Source: Daphnia pulex
Lineage: Eukaryota; Arthropoda; Branchiopoda; Diplostraca; Daphniidae
Reading direction: 5' to 3'
Assembly (NCBI RefSeq): GCF_021134715.1
Contig: NC_060018.1
Span: forward strand, 11,487,501-11,551,500
DNA length: 64,000 nucleotides
Part shown: positions 22,618 to 33,300 of the stretch, in pieces
Position numbering within the stretch: position 1 is the first letter of the stretch
How the letters are laid out: every line of letters starts with the position of its first letter
Position numbers and translations under genes: made by a program
Notes under the pieces: generated by a model
What the model was told of the DNA's origin: nothing
The model's database searches: none
What the model saw: only the letters and a program-made list of their open reading frames with translations

Positions 22618-23480
22618 CAGTGTTCGGAACGTCACGGAGTTTTCAGTGACTTAGAAAAAATTTGCACGTCATACGTCATTTGAAAACCTAACGTCAAAAG
22701 TAAAAAAAAAAAGTCAACGTAACTGCCAAAAAAAATTACGTCACCGTCATGACTTAAGTCACAAAATAAGTCATGTATTTTTACGCTATTTGACAGGTGG
22801 TTTTTACAAGTTTAAAGCAATTTTTAGAAATATTAACATTTCCAACATTGAATCGGACAACTTATTTCTTCTTATTGTTAAAATTAATGCTGCTAAGCTA
22901 AAAAGACGCTCTACTGGAGCGCTAGTTGGAATGACAGTATTATATTTTACAAACAAAGATTTAATCTGTGGATAATTATCAAGCATTCCTATAGAGGTGT
23001 CGCGATCTTTTAAAAATCGGTCTACCTCGTCATCCGGTCTGCCTGAAGGTTGAATTTCATCAAACAGCAAAAACTCTTCGGCTAAGGATGTTTTGCTTTT
23101 TTCCAAAACTGGTGAACACGTAGAGTCCTGGATCAGCTGCCTGAGTTTTATTTTGGCTTCTTCTTGGCTCCTTCTGTCTTTTATCCAATGTGCCTTAAAG
23201 CACGGATGAGTAAGTGCTGTGACAATGACAACTGATATGTTTTACGAAAATTACAGACGAAAAAATCTTCCGATCCACGGCATTGTTCGTCAACATTGCC
23301 AGATGACGTTTTTATTTTGACTTTTTTTAAGATTCCAAATTTTTTTCACGTCAAACGTCAACGTAAAAGTCACGCATAAATTTTATTTCAGTCGCAGTCG
23401 ACGTATACGTCAAAATTTGACTTAAGTCATGACTTAAGTCAAAATTTGACTTAAGTCAATTGGTGACGTTCCTAACACTG
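22618..23480 (-). mobile_element. 863-bp non-autonomous hAT element with 8-bp duplication
   Basis: The ends are CAGTGTTCGGAACGTCAC and GTGACGTTCCTAACACTG, an imperfect inverted pair. Both sides are flanked by the identical octamer CTAGCTGG (22610-22617 and 23481-23488), the hAT-class target duplication. It sits inside the intron 22468-23526 of the MULE gene, so it did not interrupt coding sequence. It retains only the C-terminal end of a transposase, so it cannot move itself. Confidence 0.92.
22804..23225 (-). pseudogene. hAT transposase C-terminal domain
   Basis: It reads THPCFKAHWI, an acidic linker, NYPQIKSLFVKYNTVIPTSA, PVERLFSLAALI, RRNKLSD, then ends. This is the hAT C-terminal dimerisation region, in order and nearly complete. 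The catalytic N-terminal part is absent. It lies inside the 863-bp element described above. Confidence 0.8.
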
Positions 23481-24573
23481 CTAGCTGGAGCCCCCTGTAA
23501 ATTAAAAACCATTTTATTTTCAATAGGAGCCAATTCCCTGATATTGGCGCACTTTTCAATTCGCAGTGGGGACAGTCACTTGCATATCCAATGTCAACCT
23601 CAAAAGCTTGGATACAAATACTTCATGAAAATGACAATCACTGGTTGGTGGCGGCGGCTGGCTTTGGCCAGCAAGAAGGGATCATGATATTCGATAGCCT
23701 TATGGGTTCCGAGCCCCACAGGCACACCAGTTACGCCGTATCTCAAATCTCCCCTGAAAAAAACAAAGTATTAAAGGTTTCGATATGAACGTTCAAAAAC
23801 AAAAAGACGGTTTCAGCTGCGGTCTATTTGCTATTGCAAATGCAACAGCTCTAGCTTTCAAGTTAAATCCATCGGAATTTGTGTACGACCAATCTGATTT
23901 GCGAGCTCATTTCTTGTTGTGTTGTCGCAACCGAAAAATTGAGCCATTCCCCTCCATTCAATCCCGTAAGTCCCGTAATTGGAGGCCTAGTTCTTTTTAC
24001 AGGTGTCCATTGTTCTGCAATTGCAGAATGCCTTTCAGCGAAGATGACATCGGTTTCCCTGATCGTTTCCGAACAATCGTTGAATGCAAAGGCTGCAAGA
24101 ATTGGTATCATATCGATTGCGAAAAAATACCTAAGGATGTTATCACTAACAAGCGCTGCAAATGGCGATGTTCCAATTGTGTGTCGTCTTAATGTATTTA
24201 CCTTGCCTTTGATGAAGATACATCTGTTACCGTACAATTCATTCAACATATAATCAAGTAATAAACAATAGAAATTAAATTATATACCGCTTTTTGTTCT
24301 ACGAGCAATGATGACACAATTACAACACTGATCATATTTCCAATTTGACATTTGCGAATTTTATTGTATATTGTTTTAGAAATATAAGTAATTATGATAA
24401 TAATCCTATCGTGTAAAATGGAGGATTCAAGAATCAAAGGAGTCATCTTCTACGGAATCAGACACCCATCAGGAACCAGGTGAAAATATGAATTTTGAGG
24501 ACAGTCAGGACTCAATTCGGACGGGTGTGACTAAAATGAACGTGCGCGCATATTCAAAAGTAAAAACGCTCTT

Positions 24574-24756
24574 GGCGCGCATATCCCTTTTCCCACTTCG
24601 CGCGCATAATAGTGTTGAGGCGCGCATTTCCCCCATGCCATGCGCGCATTTTAGTGTTTTTACGCGCATTTTCCCTTCGTCCTGCGCGCATTTTAGTGTG
24701 GTCGCGCGCAAAATTCCGGAAAATTTTGACGCGCATTTTAGTTTTTGACGCGCAAG
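24574..24756. repeat. Right inverted repeat of the 6.5-kb element
   Basis: Inverse of 18261-18445. Its right end (ACGCGCAAG at 24756) joins the coding sequence of the interrupted minus-strand gene. Confidence 0.85.
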
Positions 24757-24981
24757 AAGTTCACCGAAATGAGAGCAAACAAATTTAGCGTGATGAAATT
24801 TAAGATTTGAATCAAGATAAGACTCCTCGCATTTTAGAGACTCGTTGTACTTTTCAATAGTTTTACTATCGGTGATACGAAGAGGCATAAAATGTTCAGT
24901 AGTAAGTCTTTCTACAAAATTCAAAACATCATCAAAATTTACAAAAGGCTCATTAATCTTTAAACGGTCAAGGGCTGACAT
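24757..24981 (-). pseudogene. N-terminal piece of the interrupted transposase relic
   Basis: The ATG at 24981 opens a frame (MSALDRLKINEPFVNFDDVL) with VNFDDVLNFVERLTTEH, SKTIEKYNES and FVCSHFGE. This is the usual N-terminal pattern of ZSWIM/MULE transposases before the catalytic core. The frame then runs into the inverted repeat of the 6.5-kb element, which gives an artificial continuation. It is on the same strand as 16647-18180 and presumably belonged to the same gene, although the core between them is missing. Confidence 0.6.
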
Positions 24982-25164
24982 TTTTTAAACAACACCGAAA
25001 AAAACACCAAACGATAGACCAACTCTAAAACGAATGAAGAAAATAAGACATGTTCAATGGGTGCGGGCGCAATCAGTTGAACCGTCAACTTCTAAGAAAA
25101 ATATAATGACAAGAAATCAGGAAGTAACACCTCATTAGCCAAAAAGTGAAAAAAAAAGAGAAAA

Positions 25165-25245
25165 CAAAATTTCGTGGCAATAGACAAACGTTTATTTAAC
25201 GTAACGAAAAATATAACAGCATATCGTGGCAAAAGACAACACTGA
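25165..25245. repeat. Subterminal repeats, right side
   Basis: TTTCGTGGCAATAGACAAACG and ATATCGTGGCAAAAGACAAC are inverse to the CTATTGCCACGAAA motifs at 10340-10565. They lie about 190 bp upstream of the start codon at 24981, so the transposase relic reads inward from this end. Confidence 0.5.
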
Positions 25246-25289
25246 AAAAATTACCAAGAAAAGAGAGGGACACTTGGCTTTTTAAAATA

Positions 25290-25640
25290 TTAAAAAATCA
25301 ATTCTAGCAACAAAAATATTTTTTTTTTAAATAATTTGATAGGCAACCAGCGTAGGCAGCTGATGATCGGCTTAGCATGGTCGAATTTGCGGGCGCCGAC
25401 GACCAGTTTAGCAGCAGCATTCTGTAGTCGTTGAAGACGAGCGATTAGCTTCTCTGGTAGGTTGACGAGCAGGGAGTTGGCATAGTCGACATGCGATAAA
25501 TCCAATGCATTAACAAGTTATTTCACAGCTGAGGTGATCAGGAACTTCCAAATTTTGCCAATCGTCCGTAGTTGGAAGAAGCCAATCTTGCACACCCGAC
25601 TAATTTGGGCCACTTTGTTTGTTGTAGAACTTTGAATGTT
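25290..25640 (-). pseudogene. LINE reverse-transcriptase C-terminal fragment
   Basis: A minus frame reads CKIGFFQLRTIGKIWKF, a stop, then LVNALDLSHVDYANSLLVNL and KLIARLQRLQNAAAKLV ... LRWLPI. This is the conserved tail region of CR1/Jockey-type non-LTR reverse transcriptases. It is truncated at both sides with one in-frame stop, a typical dead LINE fragment. Confidence 0.75.
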
Positions 25641-26726
25641 GTAGACCACTTTCCGTTTCACAAATTCCTTATTTGTTTCAATTTCATTTCGGTTTTTTTT
25701 TCCACAACACTGTAACTGACAACAGCAGACAAAAAGTCAGCATTCCAAGGATTTGCCGCCAACTAAGTCCCTCTTCCGAAAAATGAGATGTCATTTCCTA
25801 TGAACAAAAATATTATATTGAAAGCGAGCTGGCGCATTTTTTACAAATGAATTTCTACACTAAAGAACTAAATTAGATCTCGTAAGCCGTTTTCATCCCA
25901 TAAACCCACTTGGAATAGGGACTTGTTCGTTGCCACTAGAAGGTGTGAAAACAAGAGATGAATTTCCCGGTATAGTAACTATACCGATCCTTCCTTTCAA
26001 GGGCTGTCTTCCATCTCCTCGTGAACAATCTTCCATCTTTTTGTGTGAACAAAAGAACGACGTATACTGCTAACAGTTTAAAATGGCAGCCATCCCCAGT
26101 TTCATCCTTTTCAAGTTAATTTCACGACATTTCAATTAAAAAACCTTGTAACAAAGTTCTTGTGCAGAATCCGAGCTCAGATCTACCCAGCTTCCCTCCG
26201 CCAGTCTGCTGTCTGGCCAGCAGTCCCAAAAAGAAAAAAAAAATACGGTGGACACGTCTGATTCCCTCGACAAGATCACCCACATGAGCCATAAACTTCA
26301 ATCAGGGACTTTAACATATTAGACAAATGAACTGTTAGCCCAGCTCACTATCACGCTCCATTAAACACATACACACATACTATCTTACTCAAAAGGTAAT
26401 TGGTAACGTTTTCTGAAGAAAAACGATAACCACAGTTCAAAAGTTTACCTCTTCTTTTTACCACTTTGGTTATTTGTTGTTTTATTACATGTTTAGACTA
26501 TATCTACTGGCAAAAAGTAATTGAAGTGTAATTCTTAAGAGACGTCAATTTATTTCTCAACACACTAAGAGTAGGTAACAAATAGCCCATTCCTACGTGT
26601 ACGTCAGCCTTTAGAACGTCCAATGCATCTTTCACAGGTCTCATGACGACAACATATTATTTTTAAAATAGTTCTTCATTGAAAGTTATGAAATCAAGCT
26701 TGAGTTCTGCAAAAAATTTCTTCTTC
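25641..26726. other. No gene seen
   Basis: AT-rich, without protein-like ORFs or clear repeats. Confidence 0.3.
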
Positions 26727-27540
26727 TCACGGTATTTGTTCTTCAATAATTGAACAAAACATCTTACTGCAAAGCATTCGGAATTCCAACGCGTATCGCG
26801 TATCGCGCGTAACAACGAAGAGTTTACCTAAGTGTCGCATGATTATGTCAGAGCTAAGAGAACTAGAACTTTGCTTATTCCATAACTTCTGAAGTTTCTC
26901 GAAAACAGTTGATCTTAATTGTTCGAAAATGAAATCTTGGATCTTGTCGATATCTTTTTTGGAAATTAAAATGAGTAGATGGCAAGCACACCGTCTATGC
27001 AAAGGTAGTGTCGTATTTTTGTTTTCAATCGTTGTGATAACTGAAATTCAAAATATCTCCAATTTCAAAAAAAATCATCTCCTCATCCTCGGAATCATCT
27101 TCGTAATCTTGATGGTTCTCTTCTTCATAGTTCGGGAGCGTAGATGATGCACCCCTTTCACGAAAACATTTAATGAAGTTCGAACAATTATCCGTCGTTG
27201 AGCCACGCAATTTGTCCATAATTTGGTATTCTTCGTGAATAGATTCAATGAGTTTGGCCAAAAATTCATGCTTGTGACGTCCTTTTATGCGACGGCACGC
27301 AAGGCAGGCACTCTTTCGTTTCATGCTCGTCATGTCTAACCAATGTACTGTTTCGCCTAAGTATCATCTTCTTTTGCATGTCCACGCATCAATAGTTTTG
27401 GCAGCATCACTGCAATTAAATAATGCGTGTTTAAGTTGCTCCTGTCTATTAGCATATTCTTTTTCAAGTAATGAGGTATAGCACGTTCGGCCATGTAGCT
27501 TTAAGTGCGGGGATGCTACACCAGAAAAATGCGACTTGAA
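26727..27540 (-). pseudogene. hAT transposase relic, catalytic core
   Basis: Read leftwards: KTIDAWTCKRR, a stop, YLGETVHWLD, SACLACRRIKGRHKHEFLAK, TTDNCSNFIKCF, an acidic stretch, then in another frame HRRCACHLLILIS. These are the ordered hAT core motifs (the TDN and RCxCHxLNL regions). It is disabled by the stop at about 27387 and a frame change at about 27030. The C-terminal dimerisation domain is missing. Confidence 0.8.
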
Positions 27541-27815
27541 TCCCTCCTTTTCAACTACATAGAGAGGGAGTAAATTAACGATGATGAAATTCTAATAAAA
27601 AATAAAAAAGTTATAAAGATATTTAACAAGCGATCTTCCACTCAACCGCACCGAAATACCCCCTTTTTTCGGAGGTCGTTTTCGGATCGTAATCCGGAAT
27701 GGAAATCTGGATTAGGTGTATTCTGCTCAGGAAAATAAGAAACATCAGCTGTTAGAAATCGAAAAGGTTTGTTCTTAGCTCTGTGAAATTTCGTATAGCA
27801 AATTAGTCTATTTAG

Positions 27816-28032
27816 TCATCCCGAGCCTGTTCAAGGATTGGTATTAGGCACCTATTTCTGGGGTTACGTAGTCACTCAAATTTCTGGCGGAATAATGACC
27901 GAAATGTTTTCTGCCAAGTGGGTCGTTTGGGCATCTGTCTTCATCAATGTTGTCTTCATTCTATTGACTTCTGTGGCCCTAATTAGTTACATCACCGTTT
28001 TGGTCTTCCGTTTTATCGAAGGATTTGGTGCC
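27816..28032 (+). pseudogene. Orphan exon of an SLC17-type transporter
   Basis: A single exon with an acceptor (TTTAG) before 27816 and a donor (GTACGT) at 28033. It encodes GLVLGTYFWGYVVTQISGGI, then AKWVVWASVFINVV and VFRFIEGFGA. This is the second to fourth helix region of the SLC17 phosphate/sialate/vesicular-glutamate family of the major facilitator superfamily. No other exon of the gene is found within several kb on either side, so it is a displaced fragment. Confidence 0.65.
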
Positions 28033-30732
28033 GTACGTAGCGTGACAAATAACAGGATTGTTTCAATTCATCAATTTTAAACCATGCTTCCATACCTGAA
28101 AATGGTTCCACTACAATGACAAAGCATTCATGGTATGCCTCCACAGAATCAGAACAGAACTACTTGAACTCTTTCAACTAGAATGGACAAGAGGGCTAGC
28201 TGATGCGAGTCCATCGAAAACTCAAAACACATCCTGATCGACTGCCATGCAACTGAAGATCCCGCCTAAAATCCACCAGTTACTTGTTGCCCATAACGTC
28301 AACATAGGCGTTGACACACTGCTTGGCCTCAACAGGTCAGCAATACAATATACAAAATAAGAGACGCTCTAGCCTAATTCTTAAACCAAACAACACTAGG
28401 GAATGCCTTATAGTAGGAAGAGTTCTACTCCCGTCTCTGGGTGCAGCCAAATAATGCACCAGGAGAGCATTAGGCTAGGATCAAATCCCAAAACTCGTCC
28501 GAGAGATCAACGACGAAGACGCCTTAATGAAAAAAAAAATACATGGTAACAATGAAAAATATAAGTTCGAGTACAAAAAATGTAAAAGATAATGTATCCT
28601 GAACCACCAACAAAGACACCAACAAAGAGGGACTAATAGGAGGACGAAGATCTCAAAAACTGATCATCTTCTGCAAGATCCCACGTAGAACACAAACTGC
28701 GAATCGAAGAGCCCGCTAGCGAATGATCCTCATCAGTCTAATATCCGGAGATGGTTCAAAAATCCCCGTCATGAACAAGAACCAGCCGGAGCTCTTTCAG
28801 CAGCCGCCCTAACACACCAATCCACATGAAGCACAACCTAGAAGTCCAAACACAATTAACAACACCAGCAAGATACTAAATAAAATTGGAAATATAAAAC
28901 TCCTACAAGTGCCACACTCCAAAATATTGAATTCCACAGCCTAAGCAAGCTATCTCAAGAGCCCCCTAACACCCACCAAGAAAATACCCCCCTAAGAGCC
29001 CAGAAGAAGAGAGCCCCTAAGAGCCCCCACTGACAAAAGACATCACAAGCCTCCAACCCCCTGCAGTGAAAAGGACTATTTAAACAAACAATAAAGCATA
29101 CCTCTAGCCCAAGGCTAGTTGGAAATAAAAACACAAGCCAACTCTAATCCAAACATCCTCGCTTCAGTCATCAGTAAATATGATTCTGTCGATCGTCGAT
29201 GTTCCCTGCTCTTATATGATGTTCACTAATTTGTTCATGTCAACTCTCATCCAGATATGTTCAACCCTTATTCCTTTACTGTTGGCCATAATTTCTTGCT
29301 TCAGCCATTTTTTTCCATCCAGCACTATATCTTTGTTTCTCTTGTATGTTTTATTCCGGTTTGGCGAGCACTGTTACGTGACAACGTGAATTAATAATAA
29401 AAAGCAGCGAGTTACCTAGACACAAGATTCATTCATGATATTTTATTGGGTTGAAAATTTTTTAGAAGGTTGAAAATTGGTTAGTAGCTACTGCTACGGT
29501 GGTGCCGAACCATTTCAGTAGGATGCAATCCCTTACGGTTAGTATAGAGAAACTCCTGAAATGAATGCCGTATACTAAAAGTGGTCAAAACTGTTAAGTA
29601 GGGGGGTTGGGGGGTGTTTAATAAAAGCAGAAAAGAATTTTTAGTGGTTCAGTTTATTCTAAGTAAGCTTAACATCGGATAGGGATGTCTAATAGCATTA
29701 GTAAGGCGAGTAAAAAAGGCAGAAGAATTTAGAAGTAGTTTCAATCAATTTTTTAGTAAGCTGCTAACCGTTTGGCAGTTACATGAAAAGTAGGATAGGG
29801 CCGCTGTTTATGGTATCTGACATTGTATCTGATGATTGGTCTGGTGTTTCGCTGCTCGTTGGAGAATCGTCAGAAACGACGAACCTGACACTAGTAACTG
29901 ACATACTAGAGCCATCAACTAAAAATCCTGGGTCTCGTTAGCTGTTTCTCGTTGCTTTATCTCCTTTGGCTGGCAACCTTCACTGATCCGTTGCACAACA
30001 ATCTCCTTATCGTATTTTCGGCTCCTGATTTTGTCCTTAATTTTTTTTTCTTGGCCGGATGTCTTAGTATGACTATCGCGCTGATTGCTACAGTTTTTCA
30101 GTTTTGTAGTGTTAGCTGTTGTCATAGGAGAGTGTTTTCTTTTTTAAAATGACGCACAGCAGAAGTTATTCTGAAAGATCCATGTGAATCCAGCGTCACT
30201 AGCAATGCTTTATGTCACACTTCAGACACTTTATAAAGCGGTCGTCGTCAAATTCGAAATCAGCTTTTGTGATTTCAAGAACTCCTTTTTCGGTCTCTAA
30301 CATCTTATCAAACCAACGTTCAAAATATTCCTTTAAGGATTTACCCTTCTTTTTCTGTGCCGACTCATTCCTTGGCTCATTAATTGGTTTTGTATCTAGC
30401 GAACAGTTGCTGTACTTGGTAAATAATTTCCTCGTTTTTAAAATGTTCTTACCATTTCTCTTCTTTCCGCTACAATTTTTGTCATAGTTATTTTGGGTTT
30501 CGTAAGTTTTCAACAAATTATTAGCAATTTGAAAAATTGTCCAAATACCTCTAATTTTTCTTCATCAGTCATTCATGCAAAGCGATCTTCCGTATATTTA
30601 ATAGTTCGGTCATATCCTTCAAGGGCAGGGATATCACTAATCAAACTAATACTTCTTAAGCACTTGTACCCCGGATTCCTCAATCAACACTCACCATGAT
30701 CAACGAATACTATATCGTATCGTTTTAACACG
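28033..30732. other. Repeat-derived, no firm gene
   Basis: 28100-29170 is stop-rich in all frames, with a TATTTAAA/AATAAA stretch near 29080, and may be old LTR-element DNA. Two Lys-rich minus ORFs (29919-30125; 30199-30516, which contains SLKEYFERWFDKMLETEKGV) lie downstream of the tyrosine recombinase relic on its strand. I do not recognise them. Confidence 0.3.
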
Positions 30733-32080
30733 TTAAAAACGTACTTTAACGGTCTGTTCCTTGATTTTAGTATTTTCAATTATACTTACGAAAGTTACTA
30801 CTTTCGACCCTAAGGGTGACTTTAAAATTGGTCCCGTGAACACCCCCGCACCTGAATTTAATATTGCTGGTGTTATCGGCGCTATAGCATTTCTCTGGTA
30901 AAACCTACGGAATGTAGACGCATTACTCCAATAACCAGCTTAAAGAATACGATATACTGACATGCCGGAAGCCAGTGCCTTAGAGGCCGCTTCTCCTCTT
31001 GTGGAGTTTGCTTTGAACAGGGAAGTATCAATTACGGATGAGGTAAGGGCTGGACGTATCCATTCACTTATGTTGTTCACCGTAACGTTTCCATGAGGTG
31101 AAATAAACGAAATGAAAAGAAAATCAATAAATTTATCGTTGCGATGGTTTGACGACGTCCTGTCGACGTATACTCTGATCTCTTCAAATGGACAACACGC
31201 CGAATCCGGAAGACCCAGAATAACAATTGACTTTAGTTGTTGTGCTGCGCTTTTCTGGGTTTCAAAAGCGTAAAAGTAACTCCGCTATTTGAAACGATTA
31301 TTGACGGCAGACATTTGCAGGCCAGTTCTGAAACTCTCAACAGAAAAGCAAGAGCCAACAACATGACGGTTTTTCGAATTAAAACCGAGATTGTGAGACT
31401 GCGATTTTCACCCAACGACGACATATAATTAATGACTGCGTTAGGGTCCCATGTACAGTCATATCTTAGTTTAGGGGGATTACACTTGTATCACCCCTCC
31501 AGAAGATTCTTCACTAGTGGGTGAATCCCTACTGGATTGCGTTAAAAGACGGAAGTATTTTGGAGAGCATCAACCGATTGATATTGATAGTGCTATAGGA
31601 CCTGCCCGATTGGTACAAATGCGCCAGAAACTCCAAAACTGAGTTTAAAGATACCGACAAGAAATGTTCAACCCCATTGAAAACACCAATAACTCCAATC
31701 CTTCTAGGCTGACTCTTATGTCGAAAATGTTGAATTCCGGTTGCTGTCCACGAGAAGCTTGACCAATGGTTCCGAAAACTCCTTCCGGTGGAACTGTCCC
31801 CGGATAACATCCAAACGGCTAATTGTAAGGCCCCGGTTTTCAGTAGAGGTTGTGGCTCACCTTTGGGTGACACCAACAAAGTTGAGGACGGATGCAGAAG
31901 GAGAGGAATGTCGCATGTGAGTTCCCGCAGCATTGGAAACCAAGGCTGCGCCAGCCGTACTGGACAAACCATAACAGTGTTAGTCAATTTCCTCCTAATT
32001 TTCTAGATCTATTTTGAGATTAGGGTAAATGGAGGAAACGCATAGCCCATAAAATCCACCTAATTGACTGAAAAGGCGTT
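30733..32080 (-). pseudogene. DIRS-type tyrosine recombinase relic
   Basis: Read leftwards. About 32075 carries NAFSVN and MGYAFPPF, the tail of a DIRS RNase H region. ORF 31987-31529 has RLAQPWFPMLRELTCDIPLL and GRSYSTIN. Then comes MLLALAFLLRVSELACKCLP, and about 31010-30890 carries NSTRGEAASKALASGM, a stop, AGYWSNASTFRRFYQR. The last is the catalytic His/Ser-Arg box and active Tyr of the DIRS1-like recombinase. These elements integrate by recombinase and leave no target duplication. Several in-frame stops and frame changes make this copy dead, and the reverse transcriptase is missing to the right. Confidence 0.8.
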
Positions 32081-32433
32081 GACAGCCGTTGACCCAATTT
32101 GTGGCCGCCCGCATGAAACATATTTTGGAACAATACCTCAAAACCTGAATAAGTCAAGTTTATGTGAAGGCAGTTCTGTAAGATTCTCTGCATATTCTTA
32201 TTTTGTAATCTAATTTGAGCAGATTTTCAACTTCAGAGTAACTATTTTACATTGTAAAATTGGACAAAGAATGTTGCTTAAGTTTTCATAATTTTTGCTT
32301 GTTCTCCATAACTTTTTATTAATTGTGCTGCTTTCTGTTTTCTTTCACATTGTGCTGTTGGAAGCCTAGCTTTGTAATCTTTAAATGATATTACACATAA
32401 AATAATGTATAATTTCAAACCTATTGAACCTTT

Positions 32434-33300
32434 CAGACATTGGATATACAGCCAAATTTATTGCCAAATTAAACGGCATTAGTCTTCGAACCGTTCGAAG
32501 GATGATGAGCGATCATCGATCGTTTAACTTCAAAGAACATGTCTTACATGGAGGATATTGAGCTTGAAAATAGAGTTCGTCAAATAATGGAGTTGGATGG
32601 TGAGAATGGGTAAAAGGTAGAAAAATGATCGTTGTCTGATTGTTATCAGTCCTCTTCATTCATAAATTTTTATTCTAGGATTCAATAGGGTTATTAGAGC
32701 GATCCGAGGACAGGGCTTCAAAGTAAGCCGTCTAAAGTAGTGCTGTCGAGTACAACCCGCTGACTTGACTCGATGCCCGGTGTACCCGGGTGATATCGAT
32801 AACTACCCGTCTACTCGAGTTGCACTCGAGTAGATCGAGTAGATGCCAAATAAGGGGAAAATGGGTAATTTTTTGAAGCAACAATAAAAATAAAATAAAA
32901 TAAAAATAAATTTACATAAAGAAACGAAAATTAAAGTAATTTTACAACTAAAAAGATGAAACTGTATTATTTATGAAATATTTCTTTAAAACTGGCAACA
33001 TGTTTTCACGATATAAATTCACTCCATCCATTATTTCTATTTGATATTTGGCAACGTTCTACCCGCTACCCGTTATCCGGGTGTTCACCCGGGTATTGGC
33101 GTATACAACCCGAGTTGGTGGAGTGGGTGCTTTATCTACAGCACTATTCTAAGGGCTCGTGCTGCGTATATGAAAGCTGTTGTAACTTTCGGTTTTCCCA
33201 CAAGGCAATTAATTATCAGGCGTCAATACTTCGTCAGAGCTCCTCTATCTTTATGGCATATTGACGGAAATCACCTGTTAATAAGGTTGTTTTATTAGAC
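32434..33300 (+). pseudogene. Integrase-core fragment split by a MITE
   Basis: After an acceptor at 32433, the frame gives a helix-turn-helix-like AKLNGISLRTVRRMMSDH and stops follow. Further pieces are FNRVIRAIRGQGFKVSRLK (to 32737) and, after the inserted element, RARAAYMKAVV and APLSLWHIDGNHLLIR. The last is the start of an rve-like integrase domain typical of transposon-derived proteins (first catalytic Asp in HIDGNH). It breaks off at 33297. Dead. Confidence 0.55.
32738..33146. mobile_element. 409-bp hAT-like MITE
   Basis: The ends are TAGTGCTGT and ACAGCACTA. The flanking octamers GTCTAAAG (32730-32737) and TTCTAAGG (33147-33154) match at 6 of 8 positions, as expected for an old hAT duplication. 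The subterminal parts (TACAACCCG, CTACCCG, CCGGGTG) repeat in both orientations, and no ORF is inside. It splits an integrase fragment. Confidence 0.7.

Larger units (their letters stand above)
19130..24192 (+). pseudogene. MULE transposase: CG-1-like, DDE, SWIM, Ulp1, PHD
   Basis: The ATG at 19130 opens an exon to 19265, spliced to 19531-19758. Together they resemble a CG-1 DNA-binding fold (GGVLYLFEANSEAH, DWRADGWHWRQRSG, FEFRRIAYWNPKHP). The MULE DDE core follows: YDTTFKLG, then TTDGEDAF with DWGHLFENAKR, then TNASESFNCVLKRL (20172-21142). A SWIM finger (CSC ... CAH) lies at about 21560-21610, and a long Ser/Pro-rich linker extends to 22200. A Ulp1-type cysteine protease (23527-23930) keeps all catalytic residues: His in NDNHWLVAA, Asp in MIFDSL, Gln/Cys in QKDGFSCGLFAIA. 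A PHD-like finger (CKGC, HIDC, CSNC) ends at a stop at 24190. The gene is dead: a frame change near 20000, TAA at 20160 and 22319, and another frame change near 23785. Confidence 0.65.
18261..24756 (+). mobile_element. 6.5-kb MULE-like transposon with CpG-rich inverted repeats
   Basis: Bounded by inverted repeats of about 180 bp (18261-18445 and 24574-24756) that differ at only a handful of positions. It encloses a plus-strand transposase gene (19130-24192). The right end directly abuts the coding sequence of another, minus-strand transposase relic (KFVCSHFGE), so it landed in that gene. About 70 bp outside the left repeat also carry the same GCGCG-type motif, so the exact left end and the target duplication are unclear. 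Confidence 0.65.
10340..25245. mobile_element. Possible composite 15-kb element (hypothesis)
   Basis: Shared inverted subterminal motifs at both ends enclose one transposase relic plus a helicase relic, an RPA-like gene and a captured host PDZ fragment. This is inferred from layout only: the end repeats are short, and no target duplication was found. Confidence 0.3.
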
